Origin: JAVWGW01 sp036651575
GTDB taxonomy: Bacteria > Actinomycetota > Coriobacteriia > Coriobacteriales > Eggerthellaceae
Direction: 5' to 3'
Assembly (NCBI GenBank): GCA_036651575.1
Contig: JAVVXN010000001.1
Location: 22,266 to 86,265, forward strand
Length of the DNA: 64,000 nucleotides
Positions 1 to 8,685 of this stretch are shown here, one piece after another (the first letter of the stretch is position 1; each line of letters begins with the position of its first letter). A program made the position numbers and the translations under genes. Under the pieces are notes generated by a model. The model worked only from the letters and a program-made list of their open reading frames with translations, was not told where the DNA came from and did no database searches.

Positions 1-25
1 CCGGGTTAGCCTGAAGGAGGTACGT

Positions 26-547
26 ATGAAAACAAATGCAGTGATCGAAGTGCTCATGAGCCGTCGTTCGCAACGAGCTTTTCAAGATCGCCCGCTCGAT
101 CGCGAAGATCTAGAAACGCTGGTCGCCTGCGCACAATGGGCTCCCTCAGCTCACAACCGCCAGGAATGGGTTTTTGCCGTTGTGACCAATCGCGACATGA
201 TCTGCCGCCTTGCCGCCGCTATTGCTACGGTGCTTGACCGAGCTTCTTACGATATGTATGCTCCGCAGGCGCTCATCGTGGTTGCTCACAAAAAGGGGGC
301 CGCATTCGGCCGGGAAGACGACGGCTGTGCCATGGAGAATATCATGGTGGCCGCACAGAGTCTGGGAATTGGCAGCGTGTGGATCAATCAATTGCAGGGT
401 ATTTGCGATGAGGCGATTATCCGTCCTTTGCTTGATGCGTTTGGTATACCGTCCGATTACGAGGTTCATGGTGTTGCGGCACTTGGTTACGGCACCGATG
501 GCGGTCGTGATCAAGTTCGTAAAAGCCAGGTTGTCTGGAACGATTAA
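26..547 (+). CDS. Nitroreductase family protein
   Basis: A 173-residue protein of the FMN-dependent nitroreductase family, which reduces nitro groups, quinones or other electron acceptors with NAD(P)H. The N-terminal motif SRRSQRAF (residues 12-19) is the phosphate-binding start typical of the fold, and the central GIGSVWINQL segment fits the family core. A strong Shine-Dalgarno (gaaggagg, about 13-20) precedes the ATG. The length matches short single-domain members. The next gene starts on the base after this stop codon, so the two are probably co-transcribed. The substrate cannot be told from sequence. Confidence 0.85.
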   Translation: MKTNAVIEVLMSRRSQRAFQDRPLDREDLETLVACAQWAPSAHNRQEWVFAVVTNRDMICRLAAAIATVLDRASYDMYAPQALIVVAHKKGAAFGREDDGCAMENIMVAAQSLGIGSVWINQLQGICDEAIIRPLLDAFGIPSDYEVHGVAALGYGTDGGRDQVRKSQVVWND

Positions 548-1552
548 GTGTACGATTTTTTCGCACAGCACCCCCTTTTACTTGCTCCGATGGCCGGAGT
601 AAGCGACGAGGCTTTTCGCAGTTTGTGCAAAGAGCAGGGCGCGAGCTTAACCTATACGGAAATGGTTTCGAGCAAGGGTTTGAGCTACGCAAACGAGAAA
701 ACTTGTCGATTGCTCCGTACCGCTCCCAATGAGTCCCAGGTTGCCGTACAGCTTTTTGGGCACGAGCCGGACACCATGGCTCAACAGGCTGCTTGGGTCG
801 AAGATGCGATGGGGGAGCGCCTTGCTTATATTGATATCAATATGGGATGTCCCGCTCGTAAAATTGTCAGCAAAGGCGATGGGTCTGCTCTTATGCAGAC
901 ACCTTCATTGGCTCATGACATCATTGCGGCGGTGGTTCATGCCGTGCGTGTTCCTGTTACGGTGAAATTTCGTCGGGGGTACGCTCTCGACGATGAAACG
1001 GCTCCTTCTTTTGCGCGTATGGCTGAAGATGCAGGTGCTGCGGCAGTGGCGGTTCACGGGCGTTTTGCCGAGCAGCTTTATCGAGGCAGTGCCGATTGGG
1101 GTGTTATCTTGCGTGTTAAGGAGGCTGTTTCGATACCGGTGATCGGCAACGGGGATGTGAAGTGCGGCGAAGACGTGCTCGCTATGAAGCGGCAAACTGG
1201 TTGCGACAGCATCATGATCGGTCGTGCCGCTGAGGGTAATCCCTGGATATTTGCCGCCGCGCAAGCTGCGTGGGAGGGACGACCGGCGCCGAGCGCTCCC
1301 ACTTACGAACAGCGAATTGAGGGTGCAAAGCGTCATGCGGCGCTTCTTGCACACTGCGATGAACGCCTTGTTGTCCGAATGCGGAAACATGCGATGTGGT
1401 ATTTAGCGGGTATGCCGGGGGCAGCTCTTGCGCGTGCGCGCATCAATGGTTGTACGACTTTGGATGATTTTGACGATGTGTTCGATGCGGTATTGGAGCA
1501 TCTTGACGCTCCTGCGCTTGAATGCGATGAAAGCGGGTACGTTCATGCATGA
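548..1552 (+). CDS. dus: tRNA-dihydrouridine synthase (DusB-like)
   Basis: FMN-dependent reductase that converts uridine to dihydrouridine in the tRNA D-loop. The 334-residue protein opens with the APMAG flavin-binding motif (13-17), carries the catalytic cysteine in NMGCPARK (Cys101) and the later VHGR and GNGDV segments of the TIM barrel, followed by a C-terminal helical domain with a KHAMWY stretch. The start is GTG at 548, directly after the TAA of the nitroreductase gene. The last 8 bases overlap hemW, suggesting coupled translation. DusB is the likeliest subgroup for a single bacterial Dus, but the paralogue is not certain. Confidence 0.9.
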   Translation: MYDFFAQHPLLLAPMAGVSDEAFRSLCKEQGASLTYTEMVSSKGLSYANEKTCRLLRTAPNESQVAVQLFGHEPDTMAQQAAWVEDAMGERLAYIDINMGCPARKIVSKGDGSALMQTPSLAHDIIAAVVHAVRVPVTVKFRRGYALDDETAPSFARMAEDAGAAAVAVHGRFAEQLYRGSADWGVILRVKEAVSIPVIGNGDVKCGEDVLAMKRQTGCDSIMIGRAAEGNPWIFAAAQAAWEGRPAPSAPTYEQRIEGAKRHAALLAHCDERLVVRMRKHAMWYLAGMPGAALARARINGCTTLDDFDDVFDAVLEHLDAPALECDESGYVHA

Positions 1553-2654
1553 TCCGTACAAGGCGCTCTACCTTCACCTTCCTTTTTGCGCTTCGCGGTG
1601 CGCTTATTGCGATTTTGCCACGAGTGCGATCGAGTCGACCAATCCGGCTATCGGCGAATACGTTGAAGGGTTGGTTCTTTCCATTCGACGTGCGGGTAAA
1701 GAGGGTGACCTCGCCGATATCGAAACCGTGTATGTTGGCGGTGGAACACCGAGTCATATCGGCTCAAAATATCTTTCGCAGCTTTTTTACACGCTGGGAT
1801 TGTCTATGCACCTGACTGAAGAAGTCGAATGTAGTATGGAAGCGAATCCGGAAAGCCTCGATGAGCGTCTTGTGCGTGATATGTGGGCGCTCGGGGTCAA
1901 TCGGCTTTCGATCGGCGTGCAAAGTTTTAACGACCGGCTACTTACCACGCTCGGTCGCGCCCACGATGCCGATGCTGCCCGCCGCGCCATCGCTGCGGCG
2001 CAGACCCGTTTTGAAAACGTGAGTATCGATTTGATGTGTGGGCTCCCCGGACAAACGATACAGGATTTTCAGGAGAGCATTAAAGAGGCTATTCACCTGG
2101 GGGTAAAGCATGTCAGCGTATATCCTCTCACCATTGAAGCTCACACGCTGTTTGATTCCATGATGTTGGCGGGTGAATTGGAAGAACCCGATCAGGATGA
2201 AGAGGCGCTCATGATGCAGGTGGCCTCAGATGTTTTGGAGGGCGCCGGTTATGCGCGCTATGAAGTCGCAAGCTATGCGATGCCCGGATTCGAATCGCGC
2301 CATAATAGCGCCTACTGGACGGGTAAGCCCTACCTGGGATTTGGCACCTCAGCGGTCACGATGACGCAAAATAGTGAACGGAGAATGCGCGTACAGGATG
2401 GGGAAGTGGTCGACGATCTCGACGCTCAGCAGATGTGTGCTGAAGATCTTATGCTCGGCATGCGCATGACGCGCGGTTTAAGCGATGGGCAGGTGCGTGA
2501 AGCTGCGCGGTTGCTGCCCGCTTTGCCTGCCACGCTGAAAACCCTTGCGTCTCGCGATCTTGTCGTTCATACCGACGCGCGCTATCGGCCGACTCGCACG
2601 GGTTGGCTGTGTGGCAACGAACTTTACGGAGCCCTTCTCGATCTTGCTCCGTAG
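1545..2654 (+). CDS. hemW: Radical SAM heme chaperone HemW
   Basis: A 369-residue radical SAM protein. The cluster motif is C-x3-C-x2-C (Cys15, 19, 22) followed by Asp-Phe rather than a further cysteine, which separates HemW from the coproporphyrinogen dehydrogenase HemN. The HemW signature HNSAYW with a following YLGFGTSA lies in the C-terminal third. The GGGTPS motif near residue 66 is also present. The start ATG at 1545 was chosen because it begins a typical HemW N-terminus; the open frame extends upstream to 1428 only inside dus. HemW is thought to deliver heme to respiratory proteins; many anaerobes keep it. Confidence 0.9.
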   Translation: MHDPYKALYLHLPFCASRCAYCDFATSAIESTNPAIGEYVEGLVLSIRRAGKEGDLADIETVYVGGGTPSHIGSKYLSQLFYTLGLSMHLTEEVECSMEANPESLDERLVRDMWALGVNRLSIGVQSFNDRLLTTLGRAHDADAARRAIAAAQTRFENVSIDLMCGLPGQTIQDFQESIKEAIHLGVKHVSVYPLTIEAHTLFDSMMLAGELEEPDQDEEALMMQVASDVLEGAGYARYEVASYAMPGFESRHNSAYWTGKPYLGFGTSAVTMTQNSERRMRVQDGEVVDDLDAQQMCAEDLMLGMRMTRGLSDGQVREAARLLPALPATLKTLASRDLVVHTDARYRPTRTGWLCGNELYGALLDLAP

Positions 2655-2784
2655 GCGTTTTGCGCATCGATGCTTTTTGGCTAAACGTTTCCTGCGTACG
2701 GAAAACGTCCCGTATTCTCAGGCGAAGCAGGCTTTATAAGATTTCTCGGTGGTTTTGATTTCTCGTGCATCTTGTGTTTGCTGT

Positions 2785-2813
2785 GTGACAAATCCCGCTC
2801 TGTGGAATATGAC
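2785..2813 (+). promoter_or_regulatory. Candidate sigma-A promoter of hrcA-dnaJ
   Basis: GTGACA (2785-2790) and TATGAC (2808-2813) are separated by 17 bases. The predicted start would fall about 10 bases upstream of the CIRCE element, the normal layout for HrcA-repressed genes. Confidence 0.55.
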
Positions 2814-2828
2814 GTATTCGTAACTTTC

Positions 2829-2855
2829 TTAGCACTCTTGATACCCGTCTGCTAA
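2829..2855 (+). promoter_or_regulatory. CIRCE operator (HrcA binding site)
   Basis: TTAGCACTC (2829-2837), a 9-base spacer, then GTCTGCTAA (2847-2855). The first arm matches the consensus CIRCE arm exactly; the second differs from GAGTGCTAA at two positions. It lies between the candidate promoter and hrcA, so HrcA should autoregulate this operon. Confidence 0.85.
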
Positions 2856-2898
2856 AATGCAAAGTTGTTCACGAAGTTGAGAAAGAAAGGAAGTATGC

Positions 2899-3906
2899 AT
2901 GCTATCCGATAGACGTCAAAAAGTGCTCGCGGCACTGATTGAAGAATATGTTGCCAATGTTGTGCCGGTTGGCTCGCGTACTTTAACTGAGCGCTATCAT
3001 CTCGGTGTCAGCTCGGCAACGATTCGCAATGAACTTTCGATTTTGGAAGATGATGGCTATATCGCTCAGCCCCATACTTCCGCGGGGCGCATCCCTACCG
3101 ATGTCGGCTACCGTGCCTTTGTTGATGAATTGCTGCATACCGAACTTTCAGAAGAATCACCCGTTGATGAGGATTCGATTCGCGAATTAAAAAACAACGC
3201 GACCGAACTCGATGATCTGATGGAGCAAACGTCGGCAACGCTCACCAAGCTTACCGATTGTCTCTCTATCGTTTTACCACCTTCGATCGTGTCGCTTCAC
3301 GTCAAGCAGCTTTCGTTGATTTCGCTGACGCCCTATCGGGTGCTTTTCGTTGTGGTGACCGAAGATGGACAAGTACTCAATCGTACGATTGATTTTTCCG
3401 AAGAAATCGATTGCGATAAGCTTGCGATGATCCAAAATTTACTCAACGATGTGTTTGTGGGGAAATCGCTTGCCGAAATAAAGAGCGGCATGAACTTCGA
3501 TACCATTTCTGCGCTGGCAGATCCTCTCGCACAGATCATGCTTGGTGAACTGTTTGCCTGCATGAAGGAGGGTGAAACGGGACGTGCTCACAGCCTGGGA
3601 ATGACTTCGCTGCTCAAAAAACCTGAATTCAGCCACGCTCAGGCTTTTCTTCCGGTTTTGCAGATGCTCGAAGACGATACCGTGCTGCTTCAAATCCTTG
3701 ACGATGCGGAGCGCAGCGACCAGACGATGGTGAAGATCGGTCATGAAAACAAAGCGGTTGAATTTGCCGGCGTTTCAGTGGTGGCGAGTCAGTACGGGCG
3801 TGGAGACGGGGCGGGTGTGGTTGCGGTTATCGGACCGACTCGCATGAACTATTCTCAAGTAATACAGGCGGTGCGCGCTGCTAAGTGTGCATTGCAAGAC
3901 CTATAG
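2899..3906 (+). CDS. hrcA: Heat-inducible transcription repressor HrcA
   Basis: Represses class I heat-shock genes by binding CIRCE. The 335-residue protein has the N-terminal winged-helix domain (GSRTL..HLGVSSATIRNEL, SAGRIPTDVGYR) and the C-terminal GAF-like region ending VIGPTRMNY, both standard for the family, at normal length. The start ATG 2899 follows a purine-rich ribosome site (aaagaaaggaag); an out-of-frame ATG at 2895 is ignored. A CIRCE element lies 43 bases upstream. Only dnaJ follows; grpE and dnaK are not in this operon. Confidence 0.95.
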   Translation: MLSDRRQKVLAALIEEYVANVVPVGSRTLTERYHLGVSSATIRNELSILEDDGYIAQPHTSAGRIPTDVGYRAFVDELLHTELSEESPVDEDSIRELKNNATELDDLMEQTSATLTKLTDCLSIVLPPSIVSLHVKQLSLISLTPYRVLFVVVTEDGQVLNRTIDFSEEIDCDKLAMIQNLLNDVFVGKSLAEIKSGMNFDTISALADPLAQIMLGELFACMKEGETGRAHSLGMTSLLKKPEFSHAQAFLPVLQMLEDDTVLLQILDDAERSDQTMVKIGHENKAVEFAGVSVVASQYGRGDGAGVVAVIGPTRMNYSQVIQAVRAAKCALQDL

Positions 3907-3932
3907 AACGAAATCAGGAAGGCAAACGACTC

Positions 3933-5072
3933 ATGGCGAATGATCTCTACGAAGTGCTCGGAATTGAAAAGGGTGCAACAGAGGACGAGATAAAAAAGGC
4001 ATTTCGCAGAAAAGCACGCGAATTGCATCCCGACGTCAATAAGGCGGAAGACGCCGAAGATAAGTTCAAAGAACTCAACGAGGCATACGATGTCTTAAGC
4101 GATGCCAATAAGCGCGCCCAGTATGATCGTTTCGGCACGATTCCCGGTGCTTCGGGAGGCGGGTCTTACGGTGGTGGATCGCAGTATGTCGATCTTGACG
4201 ATCTGTTCGGCGGCGGATTTGGTATGGGCGATCTGTTCAGCTCGTTTTTTGGTGGCGGTGGATCTGGCCAGGCGACCGTGCGTAAAGAGGGTCGCGATAT
4301 GGGAGCCGGGTTGCGTCTAACGCTTGAAGAGGTTGCCTCTGGCGCGAAAAAGGAAATCGTTTACGATCGATTGGCTCCTTGCCCCGATTGCGAAGGGAGC
4401 GGTCTGGGTCCTGATGGCGAAGAGGTTACGTGCCCCGATTGTCACGGGCAGGGTCGTGTTGTCGGCGTGCAACACACCTTTATGGGGGATATGCAAACGG
4501 CGACGACGTGTCGTGCTTGCGGCGGTACGGGCACGACGATTAAAAATCCCTGTCCCGAATGCGAGGGTCAAGGACGAGTTCCCGATCGTCAGCGGGTGAC
4601 CGTCGAAGTCCCCGTGGGTATTCGCGATGGTCAGCAGCTTCGTTTGTCTGGCTTTGGCGAGGCGGGCATGAACGGTGCGCGTGCGGGTGATTTGATCGTA
4701 ACGTGTCGCATCCATACCCACGAATTCTTTGAACGTGAAGGCGATAATCTTCATGCGCGTGCCAATATTTCCATCGTTCAAGCAACGCTGGGTGCTGAAA
4801 TCGAAATAGAGGGTGTCTTCGAAGACGAACAGGTCACCGTGCGCGTTCCTGAAGGTTGTCAAAACGAACAGGTTGTGCGGGTTCGCGGTTTCGGCATGCC
4901 CCGTTTTAAGAGCGAGGCGCGGGGGGATCTCTACGTTCATATCAACGTTGTTATTCCGAAGAAAATAACCAAGAAGCAACGTGAGCTTCTCGAAAATCTT
5001 GCGGAGGAAATGGGTGAGGATGTTTCTGAAGCACGAACACCTTTGCAAAAACTTCGCGACGCGTTTGTCTAG
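3933..5072 (+). CDS. dnaJ: Chaperone protein DnaJ
   Basis: Hsp40 co-chaperone that delivers unfolded substrates to DnaK and stimulates its ATPase. The 379-residue protein has the J domain with HPD at 32-34, a Gly/Phe/Ser-rich linker (about 75-120), four CxxCxGxG zinc repeats (CPDCEGSG, CPDCHGQG, CRACGGTG, CPECEGQG) and the C-terminal substrate-binding domains, so it is a full-length type I DnaJ. ATG 3933 was chosen because MANDLYEVLG begins the J domain and aggaagg lies just upstream. It follows hrcA by 26 bases, under the same CIRCE control. Confidence 0.95.
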   Translation: MANDLYEVLGIEKGATEDEIKKAFRRKARELHPDVNKAEDAEDKFKELNEAYDVLSDANKRAQYDRFGTIPGASGGGSYGGGSQYVDLDDLFGGGFGMGDLFSSFFGGGGSGQATVRKEGRDMGAGLRLTLEEVASGAKKEIVYDRLAPCPDCEGSGLGPDGEEVTCPDCHGQGRVVGVQHTFMGDMQTATTCRACGGTGTTIKNPCPECEGQGRVPDRQRVTVEVPVGIRDGQQLRLSGFGEAGMNGARAGDLIVTCRIHTHEFFEREGDNLHARANISIVQATLGAEIEIEGVFEDEQVTVRVPEGCQNEQVVRVRGFGMPRFKSEARGDLYVHINVVIPKKITKKQRELLENLAEEMGEDVSEARTPLQKLRDAFV

Positions 5073-5090
5073 GCGGAAAGGCACTACGCA

Positions 5091-5876
5091 ATGTCTTTGC
5101 AGCATTTCTTTTTAGAAGACCAGGTTCTCTCCGCTGAGGTGACCGATACTTTTTTCGTGCGCCTCTCAGATGACGACGCGAAACACGCGCGCGTTTTGCG
5201 GCTTGGGATCGGCGAACACATTGCGATCGTTGATGCTGTCAAGGATTATTTCGAGTGCGAGATCACCTCGTTTGACGCGGGTGGTTTGATGGTGCGCATT
5301 GCGGGTAAGCTTGAACCGACGCGGGGTATTCCCCGCGTCGTGCTTGTTCAGGGTCTTGCTAAAGGCGACAAGATGGATACGATTATTCGCCACGCGACCG
5401 AGCTGGGGGTATTCGGTTTCGTGCCGCTTATCTGCGAGCGCAGTATCGTCAAGCTTGATTCGAAAAAAGCGGCCGCGAAAACGGATCGATGGCGCTCCAT
5501 CGCAAAATCAGCCGCTATGCAATCGGGTCAACTATCGCTTCCCGAAGTTGCTCTTCCGCAGACCATCGATGGAGTTATTGCTCTGCTTTCGCAGGTAACG
5601 GCACTCCTTATCTGTTGGGAACAGGCTTCTTCGGTCGAAAATTTGCACGCAGCTCTTGCAAAGGCGCTCAAACAGACAGCGACTTTACCTGCCGATGCGT
5701 GCGTGGCTGTCGTGGTGGGTCCCGAGGGTGGATTGAGCAGTGCTGAGGTCGATGCTTTTCTTTCGGGCAACGATCGAGCGGCGCTCGTAAGTCTCGGTCC
5801 TTCGATTCTTCGCACCGAAACTGCAGGTATTGTCGCTCCGGCTCTGGTGCTCTACGAATTGGGCGGATTGCAATGA
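5091..5876 (+). CDS. rsmE: 16S rRNA m3U1498 methyltransferase RsmE
   Basis: SPOUT-class methyltransferase of 261 residues that methylates U1498 of 16S rRNA. It shows the N-terminal PUA-like part (DDAKHARVLRLGIGEHI) and the C-terminal knot with LVQGLAKGDKMD, ERSIVK, VVGPEGGLS and LGPSILRTETA, all hallmark RsmE segments. It begins 18 bases after dnaJ, an arrangement conserved in many Gram-positive bacteria, so it is probably in the hrcA operon. Confidence 0.93.
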   Translation: MSLQHFFLEDQVLSAEVTDTFFVRLSDDDAKHARVLRLGIGEHIAIVDAVKDYFECEITSFDAGGLMVRIAGKLEPTRGIPRVVLVQGLAKGDKMDTIIRHATELGVFGFVPLICERSIVKLDSKKAAAKTDRWRSIAKSAAMQSGQLSLPEVALPQTIDGVIALLSQVTALLICWEQASSVENLHAALAKALKQTATLPADACVAVVVGPEGGLSSAEVDAFLSGNDRAALVSLGPSILRTETAGIVAPALVLYELGGLQ

Positions 5877-5940
5877 TGCGGCGGGGGAGCGCGAAGTTCT
5901 TTGTGAGAGACCGCGGCGATGCGGGAAAGGGTGAGCGGTC

Positions 5941-7128
5941 GTGAAGTTTGCTGTCGTCAATTTAGGCTGCAAGGTGAATCGTGTTGAATCAGACACGATT
6001 GCGGCCGCTTGTCTCGCCCGCAACTATGGTGAAGTTTCTCCCGTCGATGCGGATGTTGTTTTTATCAATACGTGCACCGTAACGGGCGAAGCAGAAAAAA
6101 AGACCCGCAAAGCTGTCCATCGGGTTTTGAGAGAAAATACGCTTGCCCGTGTGGTGGTGACGGGTTGTGCCGCAGCAATCGCCCCTGAAGTGTTTTTGGC
6201 CATGGATAAACGCGTCGTCGTTGAACCCGACAAATCGAAGGTCATCTCGGCGGTTGAAGACTTCGATATCGCTCGATCGGATTTTTCGCTTCTCCGTGTG
6301 GGTCAAGTGTTCCCCACACGCGTTGGTGTCAAAGTGCAAGATGGCTGTAATAATGCTTGTACGTACTGTATCGTGCATGTTGCACGCGGTCGCGCAACGA
6401 GCCGTACGCTTGATGATGTCGTACGCGAAGTGCGTGAATACGCTGATGTGGGCACGAAAGAAATCGTTTTGACGGGCATCAATTTGGGGTCATATAACTG
6501 CGGGGGAGTGCGCCTTGCAGACCTGTTGAGCACCTTGCTTTCGGCAACTTCCAAGGTGCGCTTTCGTATTTCCAGCATTGAGCCACGCGATGTTGATGAT
6601 GCCCTCATCGACCTTCTTGCACAATCGGACGGTCGCGTTTGTCGTCATCTTCACCTTCCGCTCCAGGCGGGATCGGCGAAAGTGCTGCGTGAAATGGCGC
6701 GCCCCTATACCGCTCTTGATTACGAAACGTTGGTTGAAAAGCTCTACGCAGCCCTTCCGATGCTTTCGTTATCCACCGACATCATCGCGGGTTTTCCCGG
6801 TGAGACCGATTCCGATTTTGAGGAAACGCTTGCGCTTGCGCGTCGGTGTCGTTTTTCGAAGATCCATACGTTTCCCTACTCCCGTCGCGCAGGCACTCCT
6901 GCTGCGGCACGCTTGGATCAGGTGGATCCCCTCGTTAAATCGGCGCGTGCTGTTCTCCTGCGCCAGCTCGGGGAAGAGTTGCGTGCGCAGGAGTATTCGA
7001 AACGGTCGGGAAGTATCGAGTCCGTGCTGATCGAGCGCCACGGTATGGCTACGACGGAAAGCTATTTTGAAATTGCCGTCTCTCCCGATTTAACCGTTGG
7101 CGACCTTGTTTCGATGCGCTTGCCATAA
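5941..7128 (+). CDS. mtaB: tRNA t6A37 methylthiotransferase MtaB
   Basis: Radical SAM enzyme that adds a methylthio group to t6A37 of tRNA. In the 395-residue protein the N-terminal domain has Cys10, Cys45 and Cys76 for the auxiliary cluster, and the radical SAM motif is C-x3-C-x2-C at 136, 140, 143. NLGCKVNRVES and NTCTVTGEAEKK are typical of MtaB rather than MiaB or RimO, and the C-terminal TRAM-like end is short. The GTG start at 5941 begins MKFAVVNLGCK. It is one of three methylthiotransferases in this window. Confidence 0.92.
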   Translation: MKFAVVNLGCKVNRVESDTIAAACLARNYGEVSPVDADVVFINTCTVTGEAEKKTRKAVHRVLRENTLARVVVTGCAAAIAPEVFLAMDKRVVVEPDKSKVISAVEDFDIARSDFSLLRVGQVFPTRVGVKVQDGCNNACTYCIVHVARGRATSRTLDDVVREVREYADVGTKEIVLTGINLGSYNCGGVRLADLLSTLLSATSKVRFRISSIEPRDVDDALIDLLAQSDGRVCRHLHLPLQAGSAKVLREMARPYTALDYETLVEKLYAALPMLSLSTDIIAGFPGETDSDFEETLALARRCRFSKIHTFPYSRRAGTPAAARLDQVDPLVKSARAVLLRQLGEELRAQEYSKRSGSIESVLIERHGMATTESYFEIAVSPDLTVGDLVSMRLP

Positions 7129-7178
7129 GCATTCCATCGGGATTCTATAACGTGCGTTTTCCTTGAAAAACTCCGTGA

Positions 7179-7184
7179 TACAAT
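7179..7184 (+). promoter_or_regulatory. Extended -10 element of phoH, probably giving a leaderless mRNA
   Basis: TACAAT with an upstream TG-n (7176-7184) ends six bases before the phoH ATG, and no Shine-Dalgarno is present. The expected transcription start is at or within a base of the start codon. No good -35 is seen. Confidence 0.55.
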
Positions 7185-7190
7185 GGCGCC

Positions 7191-8147
7191 ATGACGAATC
7201 AAACTCAAATCACGCTCACGGTTCCCGAAGGTGTCAATATGGCGCTGATTGTTGGGCAAACAGACGAGACCATTCACCTTATTGAAGAAGCTTATCAAGC
7301 TCGCATTACGCTGCGGGGCAACACCATTAATCTTGCGGGTGATCCGATAGAGGTTCAGTCGCTTACGGCTTTGTTCTCCGACTTGATAAAACTTATTGAG
7401 GGCGGCAGCGAGCCGACCCTTGAGTACGTCCGTCACGCAATCGATCTTTTGCGCACGGGCGAATTTGCTCCGGCTGCTTTGCGCGACGATATCCTTCTCA
7501 CGTATCGTGGGCGCGCTATACGATCTAAAACAGCTGGTCAAAAACGCTACGTTGATGCAATTCGCGATAACACGATCACGTTTGGTATAGGGCCTGCCGG
7601 TACGGGAAAAACGTACCTAGCCATGGCCATGGCTGTGGCGGCGCTCAAGCGCAAAGAAGTTGGTCGTATTATTTTGACTCGCCCGGTGGTGGAAGCGGGG
7701 GAAAACCTTGGCTTTTTACCCGGCACGCTTTCCGAAAAGGTCGACCCCTACATTCGTCCGCTCTACGATGCTCTTTTTGACATGACCGATACGGAACGCG
7801 CAAACCAGCTGATTGAGGACGGCATCATCGAAATCGCTCCTCTTGCGTTTATGCGCGGACGAACGCTCAATGATAGCTTTATCATTTTGGATGAAGCGCA
7901 AAACACTACTCCCGAACAGATAAAGATGTTTTTGACGCGTTTGGGATTCGGTTCAAAGATGGTTATTACCGGGGATGTAACCCAGCTCGATCTACCGAAT
8001 GGTGTTTCGGGTCTCAAGGATATCGGGGCGATTCTGCACGATATTGACGATATCGCTTTTTGCAACTTTACCGGAAAAGATGTGGTGCGCCATTCGCTCG
8101 TTGCCGCTATCGTGTCGGCGTATGAAAAGGCTACAAGACGCCCGTAG
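7191..8147 (+). CDS. phoH: PhoH-like P-loop ATPase
   Basis: A 318-residue PhoH-family protein with Walker A GPAGTGKT (134-141), the RPVVEAGENLGFLPG segment, Walker B with LDEAQN (about 224) and sensor TGDVTQLDLP. PhoH proteins are ATPases linked to RNA metabolism; the precise reaction is unsettled. The neighbours are classic: ybeY follows, and the pair is conserved across bacteria with roles in rRNA maturation. The ATG is preceded by an extended -10 box and has no ribosome binding site, so translation may be leaderless. Confidence 0.92.
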   Translation: MTNQTQITLTVPEGVNMALIVGQTDETIHLIEEAYQARITLRGNTINLAGDPIEVQSLTALFSDLIKLIEGGSEPTLEYVRHAIDLLRTGEFAPAALRDDILLTYRGRAIRSKTAGQKRYVDAIRDNTITFGIGPAGTGKTYLAMAMAVAALKRKEVGRIILTRPVVEAGENLGFLPGTLSEKVDPYIRPLYDALFDMTDTERANQLIEDGIIEIAPLAFMRGRTLNDSFIILDEAQNTTPEQIKMFLTRLGFGSKMVITGDVTQLDLPNGVSGLKDIGAILHDIDDIAFCNFTGKDVVRHSLVAAIVSAYEKATRRP

Positions 8148-8221
8148 CAGCATGGATCGTTACGGGGATGCAAAGGGAGAGCGTTGGTGTTTCCCGGATA
8201 TAAAGAGAAAGAGTGAATTCG

Positions 8222-8683
8222 ATGGATATTCAGATCAACTACAACTACCAAGAAGGTAAGGTTGTCAACCTGCCGTTGAAGGAATTAACGGAATTCGTGC
8301 TTAGCAGCCAAGATGAACCCTTCAATACCGAAGTCTCGATAAGCTTTGTCACCGACGATGCGATTGCCCAGCTCAACGAAGAGTATCGTGGCAAGCAAGG
8401 ACCGACCGACGTCCTGTCGTTTGAGTGTGATGGGGCCATGGATGATTTGGAAGCATCTCTCCAGGTTGAAGCACCTGTTTTTGAGTTGGGCGATGTGGTT
8501 ATCGCCCCCGATGTGGCCGAAGCGCAGACCAAGGAATTTGGAACTACCTTCGAAGAGGAGATCAGCCTTTTGCTGGTACATGGGCTGCTGCATCTTTGTG
8601 GATACGACCATATTGACGACGATGAAGCGCAGCGCATGGAAAGCCTCGAGTCGGAATTGCTCGAAGCGTGGGAAGCTCGCTAG
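8222..8683 (+). CDS. ybeY: Endoribonuclease YbeY
   Basis: Zinc-dependent single-strand endoribonuclease involved in 16S rRNA 3-prime maturation and ribosome quality control. The 153-residue protein holds the metal motif HGLLHLCGYDH and the upstream GPTDVLSF segment. ATG 8222 is preferred over an in-frame GTG at 8213 because the purine-rich site agagaaagag lies 9 bases upstream of the ATG but touches the GTG. It lies between phoH and dgkA/era, the usual context. Confidence 0.93.
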   Translation: MDIQINYNYQEGKVVNLPLKELTEFVLSSQDEPFNTEVSISFVTDDAIAQLNEEYRGKQGPTDVLSFECDGAMDDLEASLQVEAPVFELGDVVIAPDVAEAQTKEFGTTFEEEISLLLVHGLLHLCGYDHIDDDEAQRMESLESELLEAWEAR

Positions 8684-8685
8684 GC

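Noticed and set aside
1428..1544. Upstream extension of hemW
   Set aside because: It lies wholly inside dus in another frame and adds no conserved residues; the HemW N-terminus begins at 1545.
4317..5105. A 262-codon open frame antisense to dnaJ
   Set aside because: It is a shadow of the DnaJ zinc-finger and C-terminal coding region, has no ribosome site and its translation shows no family motif.
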